The notes: generated from the letters alone by a model not told the origin. Shown: positions 17,801 through 27,823, numbered from the stretch's first letter. The stretch is 33,949 nt of DNA from Opitutia bacterium (GCA_947456525.1 CANGRI010000008.1:1-33949), one strand, 5' to 3'. A program made the numbers and translations.

Positions 17801-19042
17801 CTAGGCCGACGCCGGCAAGGTCACCATGATCCGAAGGCCTTTCGGCCGGACGGGTTCCGCCGCGGCGGAACCCCCATGAAGTTCGGCGACTTGGCGGACT
17901 ATGCTCAGGCCAAGACCGCTTCCCCCTGCCCTGCGGGATTTATCGGTCCGGTAGAAACGGTCGAACAGCCTCGGCAGGTCGGCCGGGGTCACCCCTGCCC
18001 CATCATCTTCGACGCTTAGCTCCACCCCGCTGAGGGTGTCGCGGGTCGAGATCAGCAGCCGGCTCATGCCGGCCGCATGAGCCAAGGCGTTGTCGATGAG
18101 GTTCTGGACCAGCCGGCGGGCTTGGACCGGGTCGGCGGCGCCGCCACCGGCGGCTTCCAGCCGGAGTTCGAGCTTCACTCCGGCCGCCTTGCAGCGGGCC
18201 GCGAATTCTTCGGCGACCTCGCGCGCGGCGACATGCAGCGCTCCCGGCTCACGACGGACGTCTTGGGATGACTCCAGGCTGGCGAGCGCGAGCAAACCTT
18301 CGACCAGCCCTTGGAGCCGCCCGACGGAACTCACGATCTTCTGCGTGAAGCGCGCACGATCTTCGGGCGACATCGTCGCCTGGTCTTCGGCCAGCGTCTC
18401 GGCATAGCCCCGGAGGATCGTCACCGGCGTGCGGAGGTCGTGCGAGACGTTCGTCACGAAGTCTCGTTCCATGGCCTGCAGGCGCTTAAGGGCCGTCACG
18501 TCCGCCAGCACGAAGATCGCGGCTCCGTCGCCGAACGCCTCCGGATCCGTGCGCGCGCCCGCGGCCTGGATCCAGACGTCGGAGAGCGGCGCGCGGTTAA
18601 GGAGGATGGTCGAACGAGCGCCGCCTTCGGCGCGGACGCGCCGGACGAGCTCGATGAAGTCGGCGCTCCGCACGAGCGGCACGATCGAGCCGCCGCCATC
18701 TCCTTCCGAAAGGCCGAAGAGCGCCGCCGCCGCCGGATTGGCGAGGCGGAGCCTGTCCTGCGCGTCGACGACGAGCACGGCGTCGGTCAACGGCGCCAGC
18801 AGAGCCTCGATGCGCCGCGCCGCCGCGGCGCGGATCTCGCCTTCGTTCGCGGCGCGACGTTCGATGGCGACGAAGAGTTCTTCGAGCCGCAGCTTACGCA
18901 CCAGCCAGCCTTGCGGCCGTGGCGCCCCGCCGTCGGCGAGCAGCGCGCGTCGCGCCCAGCGGAGATGGCTGGCGATCTCGGCGAAGCACCAGGCGGCGGC
19001 GACGACGAGCGCGAGCAGGAGCAACCAAGGAAGCCAGGACAT
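17801..19042 (-). CDS. PhoR-like sensor histidine kinase (TM-PAS-HisKA-HATPase)
   Basis: N-terminal TM; VTNVSHDLRTPVTILRGYAETL; NLIDNALAHA; VEDDGAGV; GGSGLGLSIVRQVAELHGG; downstream of an OmpR/PhoB regulator. Confidence 0.92.
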   Translation of the reverse strand: MSWLPWLLLLALVVAAAWCFAEIASHLRWARRALLADGGAPRPQGWLVRKLRLEELFVAIERRAANEGEIRAAAARRIEALLAPLTDAVLVVDAQDRLRLANPAAAALFGLSEGDGGGSIVPLVRSADFIELVRRVRAEGGARSTILLNRAPLSDVWIQAAGARTDPEAFGDGAAIFVLADVTALKRLQAMERDFVTNVSHDLRTPVTILRGYAETLAEDQATMSPEDRARFTQKIVSSVGRLQGLVEGLLALASLESSQDVRREPGALHVAAREVAEEFAARCKAAGVKLELRLEAAGGGAADPVQARRLVQNLIDNALAHAAGMSRLLISTRDTLSGVELSVEDDGAGVTPADLPRLFDRFYRTDKSRRAGGSGLGLSIVRQVAELHGGSAAAEPVRPKGLRIMVTLPASA

Positions 19043-19091
19043 CTGGGAAGGATGCTGTCCGGACGGACCGGACGTGCGAGCGCAAAGCGGT

Positions 19092-19787
19092 TCAGCCGTT
19101 CACGCGGTAGCCGACGCCGCGCACCGTATCGATCACGTCGCTTGCCGGACCGAGTTTCTCGCGCAGGCGACGCACGTGCGTGTCGACGGTGCGGGTCTCG
19201 AGGTCGGGCGAATAGTTCCAGACATCGGCCAGCAGTTCTTCGCGCGACTGCACCCTGCCCTTTCGTTCGAGCAACAGTCGCAGCAACTTGAATTCGGTGG
19301 CGGTGAGCTCGACCACCTTTCCTGAGGCGGTCACCTCATGGCGTTCGATGTCGAGCATGAGCGCGCCGGCGGCGAGGCGCGTCGAAGGCTTGGCCGCGGC
19401 CGACTTCGCGCGGCGGAGCAGCGCCTGCGCGCGGAGCATCAGCTCGCGGGTGTCGAAGGGCTTCGTCACGTAATCATCCGCGCCGGACTCGAGGCCTTTC
19501 ACCTTGTCGACCGTCTCCCCTTTCGCCGTGAGGAAGATCACTGGCGTATCCTGAAGGAGCGCGTCCGCGCGGACCATGCGCAGCAGCTGCACGCCGGTCA
19601 GTTCAGGCATCATCACGTCGAGGATGATCAGGTCGGGCCGGAAGTCGCGGGCCAGGCCGATGGCGCGGAGCGGATCGTTGAGCGTCCGGATGGCGTAGCC
19701 GGCCTGCTTGAACTTGTAGTCCAGCAGTTCGGTCACGTCGGACTCGTCGTCGACGATCAGGATGCGCTTAAGGTGTTCTGCGTCCAT
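19092..19787 (-). CDS. OmpR/PhoB-family response regulator
   Basis: ILIVDDESDVTELLDYKF, LIILDVMMPELTG, VIFLTAKGE, DDYVTKPFDTREL; winged helix VDTHVRRLREKLG...IDTVRGVGYRVNG. Confidence 0.95.
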   Translation of the reverse strand: MDAEHLKRILIVDDESDVTELLDYKFKQAGYAIRTLNDPLRAIGLARDFRPDLIILDVMMPELTGVQLLRMVRADALLQDTPVIFLTAKGETVDKVKGLESGADDYVTKPFDTRELMLRAQALLRRAKSAAAKPSTRLAAGALMLDIERHEVTASGKVVELTATEFKLLRLLLERKGRVQSREELLADVWNYSPDLETRTVDTHVRRLREKLGPASDVIDTVRGVGYRVNG

Positions 19788-19811
19788 GGGTACGCCCCTA
19801 CATAAACCGCC

Positions 19812-19898
19812 CTCTTAACTAAGAGCCAGAGCTAGGTGACAATCGTGTCGGATGGGTTACGACACTCATTTACTTACATAAGTCATTAACAATTAATG
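19812..19898. repeat. cluster of short inverted repeats in AT-rich intergenic DNA
   Basis: CTCTTA-ac-TAAGAG (19812-19825), GTGTCG-9nt-CGACAC (19845-19865), ACTTA-ca-TAAGT (19872-19883), CATTAA-caa-TTAATG (19884-19898). Confidence 0.8.
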
Positions 19899-19958
19899 GT
19901 TTATGAATTAAAGAAACACGAACGTCACACCACGTGGCCGCAATCTTTACATAGGGGA

Positions 19959-19974
19959 TGTTCTACGTGGAACA
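19959..19974. promoter_or_regulatory. parS-like site (one mismatch from a perfect palindrome)
   Basis: TGTTCTACGTGGAACA versus TGTTCCACGTGGAACA. Confidence 0.7.
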
Positions 19975-20003
19975 CCACCCCGCCCTGCCCTGGTACTTGA
20001 GGT

Positions 20004-21911
20004 CTACTTGGCCCTGAAGAGAACCATCAGTAATGAAACATCGGCAGGATTAACCCCGCTGATCCGGCTGGCTTGGCCCAGGGTCTTGGGCTGAATCGCT
20101 TGGAGCTTTTGACGGGCTTCGATGCGCAATCCGTAGGCCTTCAAGAAATCAAAGCCTTCGGGCACCTTAAAGGAGTCCAGGTCGTGTAGCTTTCGGGCGT
20201 TGCGGGTTTCACGTTCCAGATAACCCCGGTATTTGACCCGGTACATGACTTCAGCCTGAATTTCGGGCGTTTCCGTTAGGAAAGTCGGCGGCAGGTCTTT
20301 GGGGGTTGAATCCCAGTTACGCCGGATGACATCACCGGCGATCCCGCCGGGAATCGCCAACTTTTCGAGATATTCGATCCAATGGGCGACTTTTTCGGCC
20401 TTAGCTTGAATCCGGGCCAGGCGATCCGCCGGGACTAGCCCGAACTCAGAGATTTTATCCTTAAGCCGGAGTTCGGCGCTGCCATGGTTGAATAATAGTC
20501 GGAATTCAGCCCGACTCGTGAACATGCGGTAAGGCTCTTGGGTGCCTTTGGTCACCAAATCATCAATCAGGACCCCGATGTAAGCTTCGTCGCGCCCAAT
20601 GACCATGGGAGTCTGGCCTTTGACCTTACAGGCGGCATTGACCCCAGCGACCAAGCCTTGGGCGGCGGCTTCTTCATATCCGGAGGTCCCGTTGATCTGG
20701 CCCGCGAAGAATAAGGCTTCGACCTTTTTGGACTCCAGGGTCGGGTAAAGTTGGGTAGGGGGGGCGAAATCGTATTCCACGGCATAAGCCGGGCGCAACA
20801 TGACGGCTTTCTCAAGCCCGGGGACTGAGGCCAGCATCTGCAGCTGTACCGTAAAGGGCAGGGAGGTGGAAAGGCCGTTGATGTACCATTCGTCGGTATT
20901 CCGACCCTCAGGCTCAAGGTAGAGCTTATGGGTATCCTTATCTGAGAACTTTACGAACTTATCCTCGATGGAAGGGCAGTAGCGCGGACCGACGCCGGTG
21001 ATCTCTCCGCCATAAAGGGGAGAGAGGTGAAGATTCTCCTGCACGATCTTGCCGGTAGCGCAGGTTGCTTCGGTCATCCAGCAAGACACCTGATCGCTGC
21101 CAGGCGTCCATCCGGGCAGACGTTCGCCCGCTTGTTCCACGTGGAACAAATCGGACTGCTGGCGGGTATCGTGGAAGGCAAAAAGGGTAGGGGAGGCATC
21201 ACCCGGCTGCTCCTCACACTTGCTGAAATCAATGGACCGTCCGAGGATGCGCGGGGGGGTCCCAGTCTTGAGGCGTTGAAGTTCAATTCCAGCCTCTAAG
21301 AAACTGCTAGACAACGATTTAGCACTAAAATCGCCTAGGCGTCCGCCCTCGGTTTTATTCGCCCCGATATGCATCAGGCCACGCAAGAAGGTCCCAGTGG
21401 TGACGACCACCGTCTTGCCGTGGAAATCGAGGTCGAGGTTGGTCTGTACGCCGACCACGGCGCCGCCTTTGAAGATGAGTCCGGTGACCTGGGCCTGGAA
21501 GATGGTGAGGCCATCCTGCAGCTCGCAGAGGTGCTTCATCCGGAATTGATAGGCCTTCTTATCGCACTGGGCGCGGGGGGCTTGGACGGCGGGCCCTTTG
21601 GAGGAATTGAGGAGGCGGAACTGGATGCCGGTGACGTCGGCGGTCAGGCCCATCTCACCCCCGAGGGCGTCGACCTCCCGGACGATATGCCCCTTGGCCT
21701 GGCCCCCGATGGCGGGGTTGCAGCTCATCTGGGCGATGGTGTCCACGTTGCCCGTCAGGAGCAGGACATCGACCCCCATGCGGGCGGCGGCCAAGGCGGC
21801 TTCTACGCCGGCATGGCCGGCCCCGCAGACGATGACGTCATAGGGGCGGTCAGGCCCGAGGCGGATTTGTTTGTGAGGTCGCATAGGCGCTCCCTCACCG
21901 GAGGGAATCAC
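20004..21911 (-). CDS. mnmG: tRNA uridine 5-carboxymethylaminomethyl modification enzyme MnmG (GidA)
   Basis: [87 protein letters not shown] at 21911 overlaps the mnmE stop, ATG at 21884 is an alternative. Confidence 0.97.
   Translation of the reverse strand: MIPSGEGAPMRPHKQIRLGPDRPYDVIVCGAGHAGVEAALAAARMGVDVLLLTGNVDTIAQMSCNPAIGGQAKGHIVREVDALGGEMGLTADVTGIQFRLLNSSKGPAVQAPRAQCDKKAYQFRMKHLCELQDGLTIFQAQVTGLIFKGGAVVGVQTNLDLDFHGKTVVVTTGTFLRGLMHIGANKTEGGRLGDFSAKSLSSSFLEAGIELQRLKTGTPPRILGRSIDFSKCEEQPGDASPTLFAFHDTRQQSDLFHVEQAGERLPGWTPGSDQVSCWMTEATCATGKIVQENLHLSPLYGGEITGVGPRYCPSIEDKFVKFSDKDTHKLYLEPEGRNTDEWYINGLSTSLPFTVQLQMLASVPGLEKAVMLRPAYAVEYDFAPPTQLYPTLESKKVEALFFAGQINGTSGYEEAAAQGLVAGVNAACKVKGQTPMVIGRDEAYIGVLIDDLVTKGTQEPYRMFTSRAEFRLLFNHGSAELRLKDKISEFGLVPADRLARIQAKAEKVAHWIEYLEKLAIPGGIAGDVIRRNWDSTPKDLPPTFLTETPEIQAEVMYRVKYRGYLERETRNARKLHDLDSFKVPEGFDFLKAYGLRIEARQKLQAIQPKTLGQASRISGVNPADVSLLMVLFRAK
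21132..21149. promoter_or_regulatory. parS: parS centromere-like site within mnmG
   Basis: 18-bp perfect palindrome TTGTTCCACGTGGAACAA containing TGTTCCACGTGGAACA; encodes LFHVEQ in MnmG. Confidence 0.85.
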
Positions 21912-23266
21912 TTACCTATGCAGAAGGAAGCAAAGAGCTTGTCCAGCATACGCTCATTATCGATGCGCCCGACGATCTCCCCCAGGGCGTCCAAGGCGAC
22001 CCGGCCTTGGGCGGCCGCAAGTTCGGTCTGGATGGGGGCCTTAAGGTGGCCGGCGGCTTCCCCCAGGGCGGTCGCCGCCCGAGCCAAGGCCTCGGCGTGG
22101 CGGACGCTGACCACCAGGTCTTCGGCGCCGGGCGCGATCTCTTTGGCCACGAGGAACTCGCCCAGCTTCGCCCGTAGCGCGTCGGCGTCGCGGCCATCCA
22201 GGAGGCAGGCCGACAGCTTCATGAGCTGAGGTAGGAAATCTTTTTGCGCCGGGTGCGCCGGCAGGTCGGACTTGTTCGCCACGACCAGCGTACGCGTCGG
22301 GTCGAGCAGCGCGACGAGATCGGCGGGCAGGGCAGGGGGCTCCGCCGAAGCGTCGACGACCAGGAGCAGCAGATGCGCGCCTCGCGCCTGTTCGAGCGAG
22401 CGCGTCATCCCGAGATTCTCGAGCGTCGAACCGCCGTCGCGCAATCCGGCGGTATCGATCGCCGTGACGGCCAGCGGCAGGCCGGCGACGGGCGCCTCGA
22501 GGTAGTCGCGCGTCGTGCCCGCCTCGGGGCTGACGATCGCGCGGTCGGCGCCGGTGAGGGCGTTGAGCAGGCTTGACTTGCCGGCGTTGGGCGCGCCGAC
22601 GACGGCGACGCGCAGGCCGGCGCGCAGGGCGCCGTCGTGCTTCGCCGTCCGGGCGTATGCGGAAAGTTCTGACGCGATTTCAACCAAGCGGGCCGCAGGT
22701 CCGCGCGGGTCCTCCGGCGGCAGGTCTTCCTCGGGGAAATCGATGTGCGCCTCGAGTTCGGCGAGGATCTGCAGCGTGCGGTCCGTCCAGCGCGCGACAT
22801 GCCGCCCGAGTTCGCCGGCGAGCATGCGCCGCGCGGAGGCGAGCGCGCGTTCGGAGCTGGCGTGGATCAGGTCGGCCACGGCTTCGGCCTGCGTGAGGTC
22901 GATCCGTCCGGCGAGGTACGAGCGGCGCGTGAACTCGCCGGGTTCGGCGAGACGTCCGCCGCGCGCGAGGCAGTCCTCGGTGATGCGCCGCACGAGCAGC
23001 GGGTTGCCGTGGCATGTGATCTCCAGCGAGTCGTTGCCGGTGAAGGAGCGGCCGGCGTGCCAGAGCACGGCGACGACCTGGTCGACGGCTTCGCCGTCTC
23101 GGTTGCGCCAGATGCCGAGCGTCGAGGTCTTTTCGGCGAGGGGCGTCTTCCGCGCGAGCGCGGCATGCGCGATGGCCGCGGCCAGCGGTCCGTCGACGCG
23201 CACGATCGCGAGGGCCGACCGGCCCGCGGGTGTCGCGGCGGCGACGATGGTCTCGGAGGCGGACAT
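21908..23266 (-). CDS. mnmE: tRNA modification GTPase MnmE (TrmE)
   Basis: [52 protein letters not shown]-terminal FCIGK. Confidence 0.97.
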   Translation of the reverse strand: MSASETIVAAATPAGRSALAIVRVDGPLAAAIAHAALARKTPLAEKTSTLGIWRNRDGEAVDQVVAVLWHAGRSFTGNDSLEITCHGNPLLVRRITEDCLARGGRLAEPGEFTRRSYLAGRIDLTQAEAVADLIHASSERALASARRMLAGELGRHVARWTDRTLQILAELEAHIDFPEEDLPPEDPRGPAARLVEIASELSAYARTAKHDGALRAGLRVAVVGAPNAGKSSLLNALTGADRAIVSPEAGTTRDYLEAPVAGLPLAVTAIDTAGLRDGGSTLENLGMTRSLEQARGAHLLLLVVDASAEPPALPADLVALLDPTRTLVVANKSDLPAHPAQKDFLPQLMKLSACLLDGRDADALRAKLGEFLVAKEIAPGAEDLVVSVRHAEALARAATALGEAAGHLKAPIQTELAAAQGRVALDALGEIVGRIDNERMLDKLFASFCIGK

Positions 23267-23389
23267 GGAAGAGGGCGTGAGCCGAGGTCATCCCAAGGGG
23301 CGAGGGGAGGGGAGGCAAGCGGTGTCATACGTCCGCAAAAAGGCTGGAAGGGAAGGGCAGGCCTGCCAAAGTCCGGCCGAGACACTCCC

Positions 23390-24646
23390 GTGGAAAACCA
23401 TCGCTTCCTTCTTCCTGAATCGGCCCGTCAGATCGCGGCGGCCCATGGCACCCCCTGCTATGTCTATGACCAGGCCACCCTCGAGGCCCAGGCCGACGCC
23501 ATGCTGGCCTTCCCCAACGCCTTCGGCGTGACCGTCCGTTTCGCGATGAAGGCCTGCCCGAACGCCTCGGTCCTGAAGATCTTCGCCAACAAAGGCCTTC
23601 ATTTCGACGCCAGCTCCGGCTGGGAAGTCCGCCGCGCCATGCTCGCCGGGGTCCCGGCCGACCGCATCTCCCTCTCTTCCCAGGAACTCCCGGAAGATTT
23701 CCCCTCTCTTCTTAATAAGGGAGTGCACGTGAACGCCTGCTCCCTCCTCCAGTTGGAACGGATCGGCAAGGCCCTCCCCGGGCATGAGGTCGGTCTCCGT
23801 TTCAACCCCGGTCGCGGATCGGGTGGTACCGGCAAGACCAACGTGGGCGGCCCCGACTCCTCCTTCGGCATCTGGCATGAATGGGCCGATCAAGCCCAGG
23901 CCATCGTGAAGCAGTACGGCCTGAAGGTCGTCCGCATCCATACCCATATCGGTTCCGGCAGCGACCCGGTCGTCTGGCAGGAAGTCTCCGCGGCGAGCCT
24001 CGCGCTCGTCAGCCGTTTTCCTTCCGTCCAGACCCTCAACCTCGGCGGCGGTTACAAGGTCGCGCGCGTCGCGTCGGAGAAGGGCACGGACCCGCAGGTC
24101 GTCGGCGCCCCGGTCAAGGTCGCCTTCGAGAAGTTCGCCCAGGCCGACGGCCGTAAGCTCCGCCTCGAGATCGAGCCCGGCACGTTCCTGGTCGCCAACG
24201 CCGGCGCGGTGCTCTCCAAGGTCCAGGACATCGTCTCCACGGGACTTCGCGAATTCATCAAGCTCGACTCGGGCATGACCGAGATCCTGCGTCCTTCGCT
24301 CTACGGCTCCCAGCACCCCGTACATCTTTATCCCGCCAAGGCCACCGGTGCCGAGCGCGCGTACGTGATCGTCGGCCATTGCTGCGAATCCGGTGACCTC
24401 ATCAGCTGCGCCCCGGGCGAACCTGAGACGCTCGCCGCCCGCACGCTGCCCGAAGCCGCCGCCGGCGACCTCTGCGTCATCGGCGGAGCCGGCGCCTATT
24501 GCGCGGGCATGAGCACGAAGAACTACAATTCCTTCCCTGAGGCGCCCGAAGTCCTTCTGCGTCGCGACGGCGGGTTCTCGTTGATCCGCCGCCGACAGTC
24601 GCTCGAGCAGATCCTGCAGAACGAGCAGCCGGCCGAAGGACTCTGA
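23390..24646 (+). CDS. lysA: diaminopimelate decarboxylase-like PLP enzyme
   Basis: [93 protein letters not shown] start at 23390 in frame with the longer ORF in the track. Confidence 0.88.
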   Translation: MENHRFLLPESARQIAAAHGTPCYVYDQATLEAQADAMLAFPNAFGVTVRFAMKACPNASVLKIFANKGLHFDASSGWEVRRAMLAGVPADRISLSSQELPEDFPSLLNKGVHVNACSLLQLERIGKALPGHEVGLRFNPGRGSGGTGKTNVGGPDSSFGIWHEWADQAQAIVKQYGLKVVRIHTHIGSGSDPVVWQEVSAASLALVSRFPSVQTLNLGGGYKVARVASEKGTDPQVVGAPVKVAFEKFAQADGRKLRLEIEPGTFLVANAGAVLSKVQDIVSTGLREFIKLDSGMTEILRPSLYGSQHPVHLYPAKATGAERAYVIVGHCCESGDLISCAPGEPETLAARTLPEAAAGDLCVIGGAGAYCAGMSTKNYNSFPEAPEVLLRRDGGFSLIRRRQSLEQILQNEQPAEGL

Positions 24647-24648
24647 TC

Positions 24649-26106
24649 GTGCCGATCCTTTCGCCAGCGCTGGGCGCCACGGTGCCCGACTCGCCGCATG
24701 CGACCGTCGTCTGCCTGCCGACGCTCGCGGATGTCGAGAGCTATGAGCGCAAGGAGGCGCGCGTCTGGAAATTGCTCCGCGCGGGTTACCCCCGCTTCGT
24801 CCGCAACGAGCTGGTGACGCGCGCCGCCCACGAGGCCGCCCTTCGGCTGGGCCGCGCGGGCGAACTTTTCCCGCTCATCTCCGAAGCCAGCGCGCGTCGT
24901 CTCGCCGAACATGCCGGCGTTTCGCTGACATCGCTCGACCGCGTGGGCGACTGGTGCCTCGTCACGACGCCGCCCGGCGACGCCGCGCTCCGCCTCGCCA
25001 AGATGGTGCAGCATACGGGCACGCTCATCTCCTCGCGTCAGGCGGAAGCCTGGCTCGCGGGACGTCCGCCGGTCGACGGCACGGCCGCGCTCACGTCGGT
25101 CCGCGCCGCGCTGTCTCCATTCCTCGCCGGCGTGAAGCCGGCGGACATCCTGATCGCCGCTTCGGGCATGAACGCGGTCGATGCCGGCATCGCCGCGGTC
25201 GACGCGGTGCAGCGCGTCCGTGGTCGTTCCGCCTGGATCCAGCTCGGCTGGCTCTACGTCGACTCGACGCGCCTTTTCGAGAAGGCACGGGATGCGAAAC
25301 ATCACTTCGTCGCCGACGTCCGCGACCTTGCCGCCGTCGAGCGACTCCTCTCGACGGGAACCATCGCCGGCGTCTTCACCGAGGCGCCGAACAATCCTCA
25401 GCTCGAGACCGCTGACATCCCGGCGCTCCGCGCGCTCTGCGACAAGCATGGAGCGAAGCTGCTGCTGGACCCGAGCAGCGTCGGCCTCGCCTCCGTCGAC
25501 GTCCTGCCGTTCGCCGACATCCTCGTCTCGAGTCTTACCAAGTACGCCGGTTCGGAAGGCGACGTCATGGCCGGGCTGCTCGCTGTCAATCCGACCCGAG
25601 CGGATGCGATTGAGCTCTTGGATCTTGCTCGCCGCCGACTGGAGCCGCTGCCGTCGCCCGATGTCGTCGTCCTGGCTTCACAGGTCGGGCGCATGGCGGA
25701 AGTGACGGCCAGGCTCTCCGCCACCGCGGCGGAGATCGCCCGTCGCCTTGCCGCGCATCCGTCCGTCGCCCGCGTGCGCACGGCCGGCCAGGGCCCGACC
25801 GCCGCCGCTTATCGTCGTCTCGTGCGACCGGGCGCCGGCGCCGGCGCGCTCATCACGGTGGAACTCCGTGGTGATATGCGCCTTGTCTACGATCGGCTCG
25901 CCGTCGCCAAGGGGCCGAGCTTCGGACTCCGGTTCACGTTGGCCGCCCCTTTCCTCTGGCTTGCGCATTTCGAAGAAGTCACGAGCGAGGAGGGCAGGGC
26001 GCATATCCGCGCCGCCGGTCTCGACCCCGACCTCCTGCGCATCTCGGTCGGACTCGAGCCGCTCGAGGAGATCTGGTCGGCGTTCGAGGTCGCGCTTGGC
26101 AAATAA
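24649..26106 (+). CDS. Cys/Met-metabolism PLP-dependent enzyme (cystathionine gamma-synthase-like)
   Basis: VFTEAPNNPQLETADIPALRALCDKHGAKLLLDPSSVGLASVDVLPFADILVSSLTKYAGSEGDVMAG (PLP lysine in SLTKY); C-terminal LLRISVGLEPLEEIWSAFEVAL. Confidence 0.85.
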   Translation: MPILSPALGATVPDSPHATVVCLPTLADVESYERKEARVWKLLRAGYPRFVRNELVTRAAHEAALRLGRAGELFPLISEASARRLAEHAGVSLTSLDRVGDWCLVTTPPGDAALRLAKMVQHTGTLISSRQAEAWLAGRPPVDGTAALTSVRAALSPFLAGVKPADILIAASGMNAVDAGIAAVDAVQRVRGRSAWIQLGWLYVDSTRLFEKARDAKHHFVADVRDLAAVERLLSTGTIAGVFTEAPNNPQLETADIPALRALCDKHGAKLLLDPSSVGLASVDVLPFADILVSSLTKYAGSEGDVMAGLLAVNPTRADAIELLDLARRRLEPLPSPDVVVLASQVGRMAEVTARLSATAAEIARRLAAHPSVARVRTAGQGPTAAAYRRLVRPGAGAGALITVELRGDMRLVYDRLAVAKGPSFGLRFTLAAPFLWLAHFEEVTSEEGRAHIRAAGLDPDLLRISVGLEPLEEIWSAFEVALGK

Positions 26107-26108
26107 AA

Positions 26109-26128
26109 GACCCGCCTTGCGGCGGGTC
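26109..26128. terminator. intrinsic terminator hairpin between convergent genes
   Basis: GACCCGCC-TTGC-GGCGGGTC between ORFs ending at 26106 (+) and 26136 (-). Confidence 0.8.
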
Positions 26129-26135
26129 TCGTCCC

Positions 26136-26591
26136 TCAGTTCGCGTCCTTGGTCGGAGACGAAGGTTCGTCGTCCTCCTCGTCATCCTTGGCTCCGGACT
26201 TCTTCGAGCCGCCTTTCTTCGAGCCACGGGCCTTGAGCATGCGCTCGCGGAAGGTGGCCCGCTCTTTTTCCTGGAGGGCAGGGGCACCCTCGTCGACTTT
26301 CGCCAGGGCGGCGTCGAAGGCCTTGCGATAGGCCGACTCCGAATCCGTCGAGCGTTTGCGCGCGGCCTTGTATTCGGCGAGGGCCTTCGCCGTCAGGGCG
26401 TGGTCCGCCTTGGCCTGCTGTTCGGCCGACATCACGTCCGGGAGGTTGTTGGCCGCCTTGCGGGCGGCCACGAGCCGGACGTGGTCTGGGTCGGCCGCAT
26501 GCCCCTCCTCCTTGGCGGGAGCGGCGGCGAGCTGGGCGTGGATGCCGGTCGCGAGAAGCGCGGCGGCGAGGGTGGCTTTGATGGTTATCAT
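26136..26591 (-). CDS. putative secreted, charge-rich hypothetical protein
   Basis: Signal-peptide-like MITIKATLAAALLATGIHAQLAAA from an ATG at 26591; Lys/Glu/Asp-rich C-terminus (GSKKGGSKKSGAKDDEEDDEPSSP). Confidence 0.6.
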   Translation of the reverse strand: MITIKATLAAALLATGIHAQLAAAPAKEEGHAADPDHVRLVAARKAANNLPDVMSAEQQAKADHALTAKALAEYKAARKRSTDSESAYRKAFDAALAKVDEGAPALQEKERATFRERMLKARGSKKGGSKKSGAKDDEEDDEPSSPTKDAN

Positions 26592-26668
26592 GGTGTTGGG
26601 TGGGAACGGGCTTGAAGGAAGGGTGTCGGAACAGGACAATTCAAGTCCCTCGCCCTGAGGCTCACCCC

Positions 26669-27823
26669 ATGAGTTCAACCCTCCGTCTCCTCCTAGGAGC
26701 TCTTCTGCTGTTCCCGCTCGCGTTGCTCGCCCAGAAGAAGGGCCGCGCCAACGCGCCGATGGAGATGTCGCAGCTCCCCGTTGTTCCGTCTTTGCCTGAC
26801 GCGTTCCCGCAGGTCGTCGGGACGCAGGCGTTCGGCCCGGCTTACAAGTTCACCAAGGACGACGCGGTGCTCGAAGCCGCCAAGGGCATCAGCGCCATGG
26901 GATCGCGCGTCCTGAAGATCAACGCGGTCTCGGGCCAGCAGATGACGCCTTACCTGGCGATGCCGTTCACGCACTACGTGCTGTGGTATCGTTCGAACAA
27001 CGAGTGGACGAAAGGCTTCACGCCCGAGCTGAAGCGTCGCGAATACAACGCGATGTACATGTTCGCGAAGGACCTGCTCACGCGCTACGATACGGCCGGC
27101 AAGACCTTCTTCCTCGGTCATTGGGAAGGCGACTGGTACCTCCTGCCCGACAAGGACGTGAAGAAGGACGCTTCGCCGGAGATCGTCGCCGCGATGATCG
27201 AATGGCTTGCCGTGCGCCAGAAGGCCGTCGACGATGCCCGCTCCGAGGTGCCTTACGCGAAGTGCCGCCTCTATACCTACGCCGAGGTCAACCGCGTCCG
27301 CGACGCGATGAAGGACGGCCGTAAGCGTATGGTGAACGCCGTGCTCCCCAAGGCGAACGTCGATTTCGTCTCCTACTCCGCGTACGACTGCCAGCTGTTG
27401 CCGGCCGAAGAGGTCCGCGCCACGCTGGATTACGTCAACTCACAGCTTGCCGCCAAGCCGGGCCTGCCCGCCAAGCGCGTCTTCGTCGGCGAATGCGGAC
27501 TTTCCTGGAAGGTGTGCGAAGCCGACGGGGCCAAGCACGACCAGCGCAACCGCGAGATCCTCGCGAAGTTCCTGACATGGAAGCCGGTGATGGTGCTGTT
27601 CTGGCAGTACTATAACAACGAGGTCCTCGACGGACAGCAGGTCGGCTTCTGGCTGGTCGACGACAAGAACAAGAAGACGCCCTTGCACGCGACGCTCACC
27701 GGGTTGTTCGCGGCCCAGGAAGAAGCGGCCAGGGAGCTGCGCGGCCGGACCCGTCGCCTGCCGGGCTACGAGGACATGGCCGCCTTCAGCGAGAACTGGC
27801 TGAACGCCAAGGCGGCGCGCTGA
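26669..27823 (+). CDS. secreted protein, possibly a TIM-barrel glycoside-hydrolase-like enzyme
   Basis: Signal peptide MSSTLRLLLGALLLFPLALLAQ; TFFLGHWEGDWYLL and VFVGECGLSWKV may be catalytic strand ends; FWQYYNNE. Confidence 0.6.
   Translation: MSSTLRLLLGALLLFPLALLAQKKGRANAPMEMSQLPVVPSLPDAFPQVVGTQAFGPAYKFTKDDAVLEAAKGISAMGSRVLKINAVSGQQMTPYLAMPFTHYVLWYRSNNEWTKGFTPELKRREYNAMYMFAKDLLTRYDTAGKTFFLGHWEGDWYLLPDKDVKKDASPEIVAAMIEWLAVRQKAVDDARSEVPYAKCRLYTYAEVNRVRDAMKDGRKRMVNAVLPKANVDFVSYSAYDCQLLPAEEVRATLDYVNSQLAAKPGLPAKRVFVGECGLSWKVCEADGAKHDQRNREILAKFLTWKPVMVLFWQYYNNEVLDGQQVGFWLVDDKNKKTPLHATLTGLFAAQEEAARELRGRTRRLPGYEDMAAFSENWLNAKAAR

Noticed and set aside
19801-19908. Pho-box candidates upstream of the phoB-like gene
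   Set aside because: No convincing tandem CTGTCAT-type repeats could be aligned by eye
22745-23389. N-terminal extension of the lysA ORF in the ORF track
   Set aside because: Overlaps mnmE antisense; homology begins at the GTG at 23390
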